Shown one piece after another: positions 1 to 7,638 of a stretch of 64,000 nucleotides of DNA. The DNA lies in contig CAYORM010000011.1 of NCBI GenBank assembly GCA_964406375.1, positions 1 through 64,000 on the forward strand, read 5' to 3'. Both the position numbers and the translations under genes were made by a program. Position 1 is the first letter of the stretch, and each line of letters opens with the position of its first letter. Below the pieces are notes generated by a model that made no database searches, was not told the DNA's origin, and saw nothing but the letters and a program-made list of their open reading frames with translations. This stretch comes from CAYORM01 sp964406375. Lineage in GTDB: Bacteria > Pseudomonadota > Alphaproteobacteria > DSM-16000 > Inquilinaceae.

Positions 1-1680
1 ACCGCCGAGTATCTGAACCAGGCACGCGAGATCGAGATCAAGATGGCCCAGGGCGCCAAGCCCGGTGAGGGCGGCCAGCTCCCCGGCTTCAAGGTCACGG
101 TCGAGATCGCGCGGCTGCGGCATTCGACGCCCGGCGTCACGCTGATCAGCCCACCGCCACATCACGATATCTATTCGATCGAGGATCTGGCGCAGCTCAT
201 CTACGACCTGAAGCAGATCAATCCGGACGCGAAGGTGACGGTGAAGCTGGTGGCGCGCACCGGCATCGGCACCATCGCGGCCGGGGTCGCCAAGGCCAAT
301 GCCGACGTCATCCTGGTCTCCGGCCATGTCGGTGGCACCGGCGCCAGCCCGCAGACCTCCATCAAATTCGCGGGCGTGCCCTGGGAGATGGGCCTGTCCG
401 AGGTGCATCAGGTGCTGACGCTCAACCGGCTGCGCCACCGCATCCGGCTGCGCACCGATGGCGGCATCAAGACCGGGCGCGACGTCGTGATCGCGGCGAT
501 CCTCGGCGCCGAGGAATACGGCGTCGGCACCGCCAGCCTCGTCGCCATGGGTTGCATCATGGTGCGGCAGTGCCATTCCAACACCTGCCCGGTCGGGGTC
601 TGCACCCAGGACCCGGCGCTGCGTGCCCGGTTCACCGGCACGCCGGAGCGGGTGGTCAACCTGTTCAGCTTCATCGCCGAGGAGGTGCGCGAGATCCTCG
701 CCCGTCTCGGCTTCCGCTCGCTGAACGAGATCATCGGCCGGACCGAGCTGCTGCGGCAGGTCAATCGCGGCGCCGTGCATCTCGACGACCTCGACCTCAA
801 CCCGCTGCTCGCCAAGGCGGACGCGGGCACCTATGCGGCCTATTGCACGCTCGAGGGCCGCAATCCGGTGCCCGACACGCTCGATGCACAGATGCTGAAG
901 GATGCGGGGGCACTGTTCGAGTTCGGCGAGAAGACGCAGCTCACCTATTCGATCCGCAACACCCATCGCGCGGTCGGCACGCGGCTGTCCTCGATGATCA
1001 CCCGAAAATTCGGGATGAACGGGCTGCAGCCGGGCCATGTGACGGTGCGGTTGCGCGGCAATGCCGGCCAGTCGCTCGGCGCCTTCGCGGTGCAGGGGCT
1101 GAAGCTGGAAGTGTTCGGCGACGCCAACGATTATGTCGGTAAGGGGTTGTCGGGTGGCACCATCGTCGTCCGGCCGATGACCTCGAGCCCGCTGCGGACC
1201 AACGAGAACACGATCATCGGCAACACGGTGCTCTACGGCGCTACCGCCGGGCGGCTGTTCGCCGCCGGCCAGGCCGGTGAGCGCTTCGCAGTGCGCAACT
1301 CCGGCGCCATCGCGGTGATTGAGGGCTGCGGGTCGAATGGCTGCGAGTACATGACCGGCGGCACGGTCGTGATCCTCGGGCCGGTCGGCGACAATTTCGG
1401 CGCCGGCATGACTGGCGGCATGGCCTTCGTCCTCGATACCGACGGGCGTTTCGAGCGGCGGACCAATCCCGAGAGCATCATCTGGCAGCGGATCGAGATG
1501 CCCTATTACGAGGCGCTCCTGCGCGGCCTCGTCGAGCAGCATGTCGCCGAAACCCACAGTGCCCATGGCCGTGCACTGCTCGATGCCTGGGACCAGGCGC
1601 TCGGCAAGTTCTGGCAGGTGGTGCCGAAGGAGATGATCGACCGGCTGGACCATCCGGTCCGGATGATCGCCGCGGAGTGA
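1..1680 (+). CDS. gltB: Glutamate synthase (NADPH) large subunit, C-terminal part (5' end outside window)
   Basis: The frame is open from base 1, so only the last 559 residues are visible; the amidotransferase and central domains lie to the left. The enzyme makes two glutamates from glutamine and 2-oxoglutarate in the cytoplasm. The first part is the FMN-binding TIM barrel, with GHVGGTGASPQTSIK and the 3Fe-4S cysteine cluster GCIMVRQCHSNTCPVGVC near base 550-605. After about residue 310 comes the glycine-rich beta-helix GXGXG domain (GPVGDNFGAGMTGG). It ends in TGA at 1680 and is followed by a strong hairpin. Family identity is clear from these motifs. Confidence 0.97.
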   Translation, partial: TAEYLNQAREIEIKMAQGAKPGEGGQLPGFKVTVEIARLRHSTPGVTLISPPPHHDIYSIEDLAQLIYDLKQINPDAKVTVKLVARTGIGTIAAGVAKANADVILVSGHVGGTGASPQTSIKFAGVPWEMGLSEVHQVLTLNRLRHRIRLRTDGGIKTGRDVVIAAILGAEEYGVGTASLVAMGCIMVRQCHSNTCPVGVCTQDPALRARFTGTPERVVNLFSFIAEEVREILARLGFRSLNEIIGRTELLRQVNRGAVHLDDLDLNPLLAKADAGTYAAYCTLEGRNPVPDTLDAQMLKDAGALFEFGEKTQLTYSIRNTHRAVGTRLSSMITRKFGMNGLQPGHVTVRLRGNAGQSLGAFAVQGLKLEVFGDANDYVGKGLSGGTIVVRPMTSSPLRTNENTIIGNTVLYGATAGRLFAAGQAGERFAVRNSGAIAVIEGCGSNGCEYMTGGTVVILGPVGDNFGAGMTGGMAFVLDTDGRFERRTNPESIIWQRIEMPYYEALLRGLVEQHVAETHSAHGRALLDAWDQALGKFWQVVPKEMIDRLDHPVRMIAAE

Positions 1681-1701
1681 CGGGGGCCTTGCCGTAGAAG
1701 G

Positions 1702-1737
1702 CCGTATGCCGCCCCGTACGCGCGGGGCGGCATACGG
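1702..1737 (+). terminator. Perfect 14-bp hairpin downstream of gltB
   Basis: The arms at 1702-1715 and 1724-1737 are exact reverse complements and an eight-base segment separates them. The hairpin starts 22 bases after the gltB stop codon. No T-run follows, so it may be a terminator without a U-tract or an mRNA-stabilising hairpin; this is inferred from position and symmetry. Confidence 0.55.
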
Positions 1738-1835
1738 GCCAGGAATACGGCGAATGCACGAATCGCGGCGGGTGGCAGGCCTGCGACGGCAACGCCGGTG
1801 CCGGGAACGCGCAGTTCGGCTATGGTCCGCCCGCC

Positions 1836-2501
1836 ATGCGCGTTCTCTACCACCTGCCGCTCTCGGCCACGAGCCGCATCATCCGGCTCGCCCTCGCCGA
1901 GAAGGGGGAGCCCTTCGAGCTCCGCTTCGAGAAGATCTGGGACGAGCGCCCGGAGTTCCTCGCCCTCAATCCGGCCTGTGACGTGCCGGTGCTCGTCGAA
2001 CCCTCCGGCGCCGTGCTGTGTGAGCTCTGGGCGATCATCGAGCATGTCGAGGAGACGAGCCCTGAGGTACCGATGCTCGGGGCGACGGCCGCCGAACGGG
2101 CCGAGACGCGCCGGCTGCTCTCCTGGTTCGACAATCGCTTCGGGCACGAGGTCACCGAGAATCTCGCCGGCGAGAAGGTGATGCGCCGCCATCGCGGCGG
2201 GCATCCGCGGTCAGAGGCGATCCGCGCGGGGCGGGCGGCGCTGCGCCGCCATCTCGGCCATATCTGCCAGCTCGCCGAGACGCGCCGCTGGCTCGCCGGC
2301 GACACCTTCGGGCTGGCCGACATCGCCGCGGCGGCTCATCTCTCGGTTATCGACTATCTCGGCGACGTGCCCTGGGACAGTTATCCCGAGGCTGCGCATT
2401 GGTATGCGCGGATCAAGTCGCGGCCGGCCTTCCGGCCGCTCCTCGACGATAACGTGCCGGGCATCCCGCCGGCATCGCACTACCGCGACCTCGATTTCTG
2501 A
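1836..2501 (+). CDS. Glutathione S-transferase family protein
   Basis: This 221-residue protein has the two-domain GST layout: a thioredoxin-like N-terminal domain (about residues 1-80, opening with a beta strand and PLSATSRIIRLALAEKG, then the cis-proline region ACDVPVLV) and an all-helical C-terminal domain with the typical DTFGLADIAAAAHLSV helix near residue 150. It probably conjugates or reduces small electrophiles with glutathione in the cytoplasm. The substrate cannot be read from sequence. The ATG at 1836 begins exactly at the conserved first strand. It stands alone between gltB and the convergent copper operon. Confidence 0.88.
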   Translation: MRVLYHLPLSATSRIIRLALAEKGEPFELRFEKIWDERPEFLALNPACDVPVLVEPSGAVLCELWAIIEHVEETSPEVPMLGATAAERAETRRLLSWFDNRFGHEVTENLAGEKVMRRHRGGHPRSEAIRAGRAALRRHLGHICQLAETRRWLAGDTFGLADIAAAAHLSVIDYLGDVPWDSYPEAAHWYARIKSRPAFRPLLDDNVPGIPPASHYRDLDF

Positions 2502-2543
2502 CGTGGCGGCCTGTGCGCCCGCCGCTCCTCGGTCACGCGCCGC

Positions 2544-3137
2544 TCAGGAGAGATGCCGGGCGATCGCCTCGGCCATCGCCTGCGGGTCCGATTGCGGCGG
2601 CAGCACCGCGACCGTGTTGCCATCCGGATCGACGAGATAGGTGAAGGCGGAGTGGTTGACGAGGTAGTCGCCCCCGCCCTCCGGCTCGACCCGCTCGTGA
2701 TAGACCCGGAAGGCCGCCGCCGCCGCCGCGACCTGGGCCTCGCTCCCGGTGAGGCCGAGGATGCGCGGGTCGAAGACGGCGGTGTACTGCCCCATCACCT
2801 CCGGCGTGTCGCGCTGCGGGTCGACCGAGACGAAGAGCGGCTGGATGCGGTCGGCATCGCCGCCGAGCGCATCGAGCGCCGCCGACATGGTGGCGAGCTC
2901 GGTCGGGCAGACATCCGGACAATAGGTGAAGCCGAAGAAGATCAGCAGATAGCGGCCGGGAAAGCTGGTTTCGCTGACGGTCGACCCGTCGGGGGCGACC
3001 AGTTGGAAAGGCCCGCCGATCTCGGCATAGAGATCGGACGGGCGCGGCGCGTCGGGGCGCAGCAGGACGAAGGCCACCAGCGCGGCAACGAGGGCCGCGA
3101 GGCCGGCGGCGGCGAACGCAACGAGGCGGACGGGCAT
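2544..3137 (-). CDS. SCO1/SenC/PrrC family copper-delivery protein
   Basis: SCO proteins bind copper and help assemble the CuA centre of cytochrome c oxidase on the periplasmic face of the membrane. This 197-residue protein has one N-terminal transmembrane anchor (about residues 5-25), then a thioredoxin fold with the copper ligands CPDVCP and the distant histidine in NHSAFTYLVDPDG. The start at 3137 is chosen because the purine-rich GGAAGGGA lies just upstream; an in-frame ATG 24 bases earlier would place that site inside the gene. It is the last gene of a three-gene copper operon with the PCu(A)C and DUF2946 genes. Confidence 0.93.
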   Translation of the reverse strand: MPVRLVAFAAAGLAALVAALVAFVLLRPDAPRPSDLYAEIGGPFQLVAPDGSTVSETSFPGRYLLIFFGFTYCPDVCPTELATMSAALDALGGDADRIQPLFVSVDPQRDTPEVMGQYTAVFDPRILGLTGSEAQVAAAAAAFRVYHERVEPEGGGDYLVNHSAFTYLVDPDGNTVAVLPPQSDPQAMAEAIARHLS

Positions 3138-3205
3138 GGTCTGGCAGTCCCTTCCCTGCAAGGAGGGGCGGCCGTCACCGGCCGCCCGACGACGCGAATA
3201 GCGGA

Positions 3206-3727
3206 TCAGCGGCCGCCGTGGCCGTGGCCGTGATGGCCGTGCTCGCCGTGGTCGTGATCGGGAGCTGATCGCGCCCCCGCGGCCTCGACGACCACCTCGA
3301 CCGGCACCTCACCCTCCATCTCGAAGGTCAGGACCAGCGGGAAGCGCGTCCCCTCGACCAACGGCTCGTGCAGCCCGATCATCATGATGTGATAGCCGCC
3401 CGGCTCGAGCGCCACGGCGCCCCCGGCCGGAATCGCGATGCCGTCGAGGCGCTGCATGCGCATCACACCGTTCGCGTCGAACGCGCTCTCATGCAGCTCG
3501 ACCGTCTCGGCGATGGGGCTCGCGGCGCCGAGGAGCCGGTCGGCGGCCTCGCCGGCATTCTCCACGGTCAGATAGGCGGCGCCATTAACCGCCGAGGGAG
3601 CAGTCGCGCGCGCCCAGGGATGGCCGATCGTCAGCGGGCCGGATTGGTATTCATGCGCGAATGCCGCGCCGGCGGCGAGGAGGGTGGCGAGCGCGAGGAC
3701 GCCCGCAGACACACGGGTACGGGACAT
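3206..3727 (-). CDS. Periplasmic copper chaperone PCu(A)C (DUF461)
   Basis: PCu(A)C chaperones bind Cu(I) in the periplasm and pass it to the CuA site of cytochrome oxidase, often working with SCO. The 173-residue protein has a signal peptide ending near AAGAAFA and the family copper motif H-x10-M-x21-H-x-M, seen here from HESAFDANGVM to GGYHIM. The extreme C-terminus is a histidine-rich tail (HDHGEHGHHGHGHGG) that could hold extra metal. It lies between the DUF2946 and SCO genes on the same strand, which fits joint function in copper handling. Confidence 0.94.
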   Translation of the reverse strand: MSRTRVSAGVLALATLLAAGAAFAHEYQSGPLTIGHPWARATAPSAVNGAAYLTVENAGEAADRLLGAASPIAETVELHESAFDANGVMRMQRLDGIAIPAGGAVALEPGGYHIMMIGLHEPLVEGTRFPLVLTFEMEGEVPVEVVVEAAGARSAPDHDHGEHGHHGHGHGGR

Positions 3728-3763
3728 GGCCTTTTCCTTCGTCGGAGGATCGGGAGGGTGCGA

Positions 3764-4180
3764 TCAGACGAAGGCCGGCGGCCCCCTCGGATAGGGACCG
3801 CCGGGCGACACCGGCCGTAGCGCGCCCGCGGCGATGCCCGGCCAGACGACCGAGGCGGCCGTCACCGGTCGATAAACCGGAACGGGCGGGTCGACGGTCG
3901 CCGCGGTGGATGGCGCGAGACAGAGGATGCAGAGCGCCGCGTGATGGTCGGGCGCGGCGGGGTCGTCGCCGACGGGCTCGCCGGCGCCGGTGCGGAACGC
4001 CTCGGCGTCGGCACAGAGCACCAGCGGCAGGCCCTCCCCGGTCGCCGGATCGATGATCCAGGCAGGCGCGGACGGGCCCGGCTGCGTCAGCCCCGCCTGG
4101 GCGGTCGCTGCGAGGAGCTGGGCGAGCAGCCCCGCCATGGCGAGCCAAGCGGCGAAGATCCGGAAGCGAAAGCGCCCCAT
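3764..4180 (-). CDS. DUF2946-like small secreted/membrane protein
   Basis: This 138-residue protein begins with a hydrophobic signal or anchor segment (residues about 5-29) and carries a HHAALCILC motif near residue 86, the H/CxxC pattern of DUF2946 proteins often encoded with copper genes. The function is not established; a role in copper uptake or oxidase assembly is inferred from the downstream PCu(A)C and SCO genes. The ATG at 4180 is preceded by AAGGAGACC. An in-frame extension further upstream has no such site and is arginine-rich, so it was left out. It is the first gene of the copper operon. Confidence 0.75.
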   Translation of the reverse strand: MGRFRFRIFAAWLAMAGLLAQLLAATAQAGLTQPGPSAPAWIIDPATGEGLPLVLCADAEAFRTGAGEPVGDDPAAPDHHAALCILCLAPSTAATVDPPVPVYRPVTAASVVWPGIAAGALRPVSPGGPYPRGPPAFV

Positions 4181-4282
4181 GCGGTCTCCTTGTCGGCGCG
4201 GCCCGTCTTGCCGGCGCCGCCTGGGCCCGTCAACCACATCCGGCTGCGTCCGATCCCCGCATCACCGCATCAATGGCAGCGG

Positions 4283-5077
4283 TCACGGCGGTAGCGCGGT
4301 CAGGCAGCGATGACCGACGCGCAGGCGGGAGGCGCCGATGAGGCGGCACCGGCGTTCATGCCATGCGGCGATGCGGGCCGCACGCTCCGGCCCTGCGGCG
4401 ATCGCCGCCGCGGCCATGCCGTCAAGCAGTGCCTCCTGCATCGCCACCGCCTCGGCCGGGAGCACCCAGTCGCTCGTCGCCACCGTCACACGGCCGCCTT
4501 CCGCCGCGAGCCGATCGGCCACGACCTGCCAGGCATCCGGCCCCAGCGCCGGCCCGAAGCCCTTGTCGGTGCGCTGGTGCCGGGCGAAGAGCCGCGCGAC
4601 CTCGCCATCGAACGGGTCGGCCGGCGACCAGTCGAGCCGACCGTCGACGCTGAGCGCGAAATGCATCGCCGGGCGGTGGAGCCGGAAGGTCTCGACCATC
4701 CAGTCGATGAAGCGCCGGTCGACGAGATCGAGCAGTGCCGAGGCCGTCACCAGATCGAAGCCCGCCAGCGACGGGCGGGTCCATGGATCGGCAAGATCGG
4801 CACATTGGGTCTCGACGCTGGTGCCGGGAGGCGACGCCGCGGCATCGAGCGCGGCCAGCAGCAGCGGGACGTCATCGATCGCCCGCCAGCGCTGGCGGCC
4901 GCCGAGCAGAGGACCGAGGAAGCGGAGATTGGCGCCGGTGCCGCAGCCGAGATCGGCGATCGACAGCACACGATCGGGCGGCCGCCACGCCAGGAGCGCA
5001 TCGGTCGCCGCGTGATGGCGTGCCGCCGCATCGAAGGGTTCGCGCAGCGCGAGCCAACCGGCATCGAAGCCGCTCAT
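4283..5077 (-). CDS. Class I SAM-dependent methyltransferase
   Basis: The 264-residue protein has the SAM-binding motif I DLGCGTGAN near residue 42 and an acidic end of strand 2 (RAIDDVPLLL), so it is a Rossmann-fold methyltransferase. The acceptor is unknown. Its ATG at 5077 overlaps the stop of the glycosyltransferase gene by four bases (ATGA), which implies translational coupling. Together with the upstream dehydrogenase, PTPS-like and GT4 genes it forms a compact unit that may build a modified small molecule. It is the last gene of that unit. Confidence 0.85.
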   Translation of the reverse strand: MSGFDAGWLALREPFDAAARHHAATDALLAWRPPDRVLSIADLGCGTGANLRFLGPLLGGRQRWRAIDDVPLLLAALDAAASPPGTSVETQCADLADPWTRPSLAGFDLVTASALLDLVDRRFIDWMVETFRLHRPAMHFALSVDGRLDWSPADPFDGEVARLFARHQRTDKGFGPALGPDAWQVVADRLAAEGGRVTVATSDWVLPAEAVAMQEALLDGMAAAAIAAGPERAARIAAWHERRCRLIGASRLRVGHRCLTALPP

Positions 5078-6168
5078 CGCGTCGCCGGGTCGGAGGCGAC
5101 GGCCGCGCCGGCCGCGGCGGCGCGAAACGGCGCGAGCAGCGCGGCAAAGGCGCGTCCCTGGTCCGGCCACCGCGGCAGACCCGCCCGTGCGAGAAGGGCG
5201 CCACGCCGCAATGCCGCTCGCGCCGCCTGATCGTCGAGCAGCCTCCCGAGTGCCGCGGCGAGCGCCTGGGCATCTCCCGGCGGCACGAGGATGCCGGCGC
5301 CCTCGGGCACGGTCTCGGGGATGGCGCCCGCGCGCGTTCCGACGATCGGCAGGCCGTGGGCGAGCGCCTCGGCGAAGGCCATGCCATAACCCTCGTGGAA
5401 AGAGGGGAGGACGAAGAGGTCGGCGCGGTCATAGACGGCGGCGAGCGCCTGCTGGTCAATCTCGCCGAGCCATTCAGTACGGTCGGCGATGCCGGCCGCG
5501 GCGATGGCGGCACGGACGGCCTCGGCCGTGGCCGCGTCCCGCCGCACATCGCCGGCGAGAACGAGACGCCAGGGTCGGTCACGCAACCGCGCCAACGCCT
5601 CGACCAGCACCAAGTGTCCCTTGCGCGGCGTGAGCGTGCCGACACAGAGCAGCAGCGGCGGCCCGTCCGCTGTGCCGCGGGCGACCGGCGCCGGATCCGT
5701 ACCCGGTATCACGACATCGATCGCGCCCGGGTCGACGCCGTAGCGGCGAAGATCCTCGGCCGTCCGGCGACTGGTGACGACGATGCGTCGCGCCGCCGGC
5801 AAGGCGCGCCGTTCGAGCGCGAACAATCGGTCCCGAACGGTCGGATCCAGCCCCGTCTCGAGGGCGAGCGGGTGATGGATGAGCGCGATGAGCGGCAGGC
5901 GCACCCGCTCCGCGAGGACGATCTCCGGCATGGCCGAGAAGGCGAGGCCGTCGATTACCGTCGGCGTGCCGGCATCGATGCCGGCGAGGATGCCCGCCGC
6001 CGCCGCGAGATCGGTCGCCCCCGGTCGCGGGAAGGCATCGGGCAGGCGCAGCCAGTCGACGCGCCACCCCTCGCCCTCGATCGCGGCCGCGATCCGCCGG
6101 TCGTAGAGATAGCCGCCGGTACGCGTCTCGGGGTCGCCGGGGACGAGAAAGGCCAGCCGCGGCCGCAT
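5074..6168 (-). CDS. GT4-family glycosyltransferase
   Basis: This 364-residue GT-B fold enzyme transfers a sugar from a nucleotide donor to an unknown acceptor. The donor-binding half shows VGTLTPRKGHLVLVEAL and the EX7E region EGYGMAFAEALAHGLP, with the glycine-rich GTRAGAIPETV following. The N-terminal half opens with RPRLAFLVPGDPETRTGGY. A GTG immediately precedes the ATG at 6168 and could also serve as start. It sits between the PTPS-like gene (5 bases away) and the methyltransferase (4-base overlap). The neighbours suggest a small-molecule acceptor rather than a cell-wall polymer, but that is inference. Confidence 0.88.
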   Translation of the reverse strand: MRPRLAFLVPGDPETRTGGYLYDRRIAAAIEGEGWRVDWLRLPDAFPRPGATDLAAAAGILAGIDAGTPTVIDGLAFSAMPEIVLAERVRLPLIALIHHPLALETGLDPTVRDRLFALERRALPAARRIVVTSRRTAEDLRRYGVDPGAIDVVIPGTDPAPVARGTADGPPLLLCVGTLTPRKGHLVLVEALARLRDRPWRLVLAGDVRRDAATAEAVRAAIAAAGIADRTEWLGEIDQQALAAVYDRADLFVLPSFHEGYGMAFAEALAHGLPIVGTRAGAIPETVPEGAGILVPPGDAQALAAALGRLLDDQAARAALRRGALLARAGLPRWPDQGRAFAALLAPFRAAAAGAAVASDPATR

Positions 6169-6173
6169 CACGT

Positions 6174-6578
6174 TCAGCGGGCGAGGCCGCTCTGGTAGCT
6201 GGCCCAGGCGACGTGCGACTCGCCGAGCCGCACCTCGAGCGCACCGATCCCCTCGGCGCCGGGTCCGAGTTCGCCCGCCGCGATCCGCGCGGCCATGCGG
6301 TCGAAGATCGTCCGGGCCAGCACCTCGGTCGTGGTGTTCTTTCCGGCGAAGGCCGGATCCTCGTCGAGATTGCGGTAGTTGAGCTCGGCCAGCACCGCCT
6401 TCAGCGCCTCGGCCGCCCGGCCGATATCGACGACGATGCCGTTCTCATCGAGGTCGGGGCGCTTGAAGGTCACGTCGACCACATAGGTCGCGCCGTGCAG
6501 CGCCTGGGCCGGTCCGAAGACCTCGCCGCGGAAGCTGTGCGCGATCATGAAATGGTCGCGGACGCAGACGCTGTACAT
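6174..6578 (-). CDS. 6-pyruvoyl-tetrahydropterin synthase / QueD-like protein with altered active site
   Basis: The 134-residue protein has the T-fold of the PTPS/QueD family, which acts on dihydroneopterin triphosphate. The first zinc histidine is present (HFMIAHSF, His14), and so is His28 in LHGATY. The usual HGH motif reads HGA (Ala30), and the catalytic cysteine normally four residues before the first H of HGH is Ala24. The conserved C-terminal glutamate region VRLGES is present. The start at 6578 is preferred because GGAGA lies six bases upstream; an ATG at 6584 abuts that site. It is cotranscribed with the MDR, GT4 and methyltransferase genes. Canonical synthase activity is doubtful. 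Confidence 0.8.
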   Translation of the reverse strand: MYSVCVRDHFMIAHSFRGEVFGPAQALHGATYVVDVTFKRPDLDENGIVVDIGRAAEALKAVLAELNYRNLDEDPAFAGKNTTTEVLARTIFDRMAARIAAGELGPGAEGIGALEVRLGESHVAWASYQSGLAR

Positions 6579-6614
6579 CGGCATTCTCCGGTCGAGATCC
6601 CCCGCCCGCCGAGC

Positions 6615-7637
6615 CTAGCAGATCGCCGGTCCAGCAGAAGCCCGCTCGGCTCCACCGGCGGCGTAACGGATGCGGTGGCAGAGCGCGCCGTCGGGCGCGG
6701 CGGCCAGCCGCGCCATCACCGCGGGCAGCGCCTCGAAATCGTCCTCCCCCGTCACCAGCCGGTCGTAGACCGCCTCGCGCAGGAGCGTCAGCGCCAGGGC
6801 GAGGCGCCGGGCATGCGACCAGCGCGGCCGTTGGCGTGGCGCCACCGCCCCGACCTGGGAGGAAAGGATCGAGAGCCGCCGCGCATGGAAGGCCTCGCCG
6901 AGCGGCAACGGCACGGGCGTGGTGCCGAACCAGCTCGCCTCGATGATACGGGCTTCGAAGCCGGCGAGCGCGAGGGCGGTGACAAGGCCTTCGGGTGCTC
7001 CGCTCGCATGGATGACGAGATCGCATTCACCCGTCTCGCCGGCGGCCTGATCGGGCGCGGCAAAGCCGGTGCCGAGGGCCTCCGCGAGATCGCGGCGGCG
7101 CGGATCGGGATCGATGAGCGTGACCGCACAACCGGGAATGCGGGCAAGGAGCGAGGCGACGAGAAGGCCGACGACACCGGCGCCGATCACGGCGATCCGC
7201 TCGCCCGGGACGGGGGCGGCATCCCAGATGATGTTGATCGCGGTCTCCATATTGGCGGCGAGCACTGCGCGCGCCGGCGGCACGCCCTCTGGCAGGACGG
7301 CGACCGCCTCGACCGGGACGACATAGGCGGTCTGATGCGGGAAGAGGCAGAAGACCGCGCGACCGAGCAGCGCCTCGGGCCCCGCCTCGACACGGCCGAC
7401 GCTGGCATAGCCGTACTTCACCGGTCCGGGGAATGCGCCCTCCTGAAAGGGAGCCCGCATCGCCGCATGCTGGTTCTCCGGCACGCGGCCGCCGAAGACG
7501 AGCGCCTCTGTACCACGCGAAATGCCGGAGAACAGTGCCCGCACCCTCACCTCGCCCGGCCCCGGCTCACTGATCACCGCCGGTCGGATGGCCCCGAGCC
7601 CCGGCCGCTCCACCCAGAAGGCGCGGGCCTCGGCCAT
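6615..7637 (-). CDS. Zinc-free medium-chain dehydrogenase/reductase
   Basis: The 340-residue protein has an MDR catalytic half and a nucleotide-binding Rossmann half (IAVIGAGVVGLLVASLLARI near residue 148). The catalytic-zinc cysteine and the four structural-zinc cysteines of alcohol dehydrogenases are missing: the region that normally reads GxCxTD is SGISRGTE. It therefore resembles the BchC-like, zinc-independent MDR branch. It likely oxidises or reduces a hydroxyl or carbonyl on an unknown small molecule. The ATG lies one base after the PBP1A stop, and the PTPS-like gene follows after 30 bases. Confidence 0.8.
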   Translation of the reverse strand: MAEARAFWVERPGLGAIRPAVISEPGPGEVRVRALFSGISRGTEALVFGGRVPENQHAAMRAPFQEGAFPGPVKYGYASVGRVEAGPEALLGRAVFCLFPHQTAYVVPVEAVAVLPEGVPPARAVLAANMETAINIIWDAAPVPGERIAVIGAGVVGLLVASLLARIPGCAVTLIDPDPRRRDLAEALGTGFAAPDQAAGETGECDLVIHASGAPEGLVTALALAGFEARIIEASWFGTTPVPLPLGEAFHARRLSILSSQVGAVAPRQRPRWSHARRLALALTLLREAVYDRLVTGEDDFEALPAVMARLAAAPDGALCHRIRYAAGGAERASAGPAIC

Positions 7638-7638
7638 C

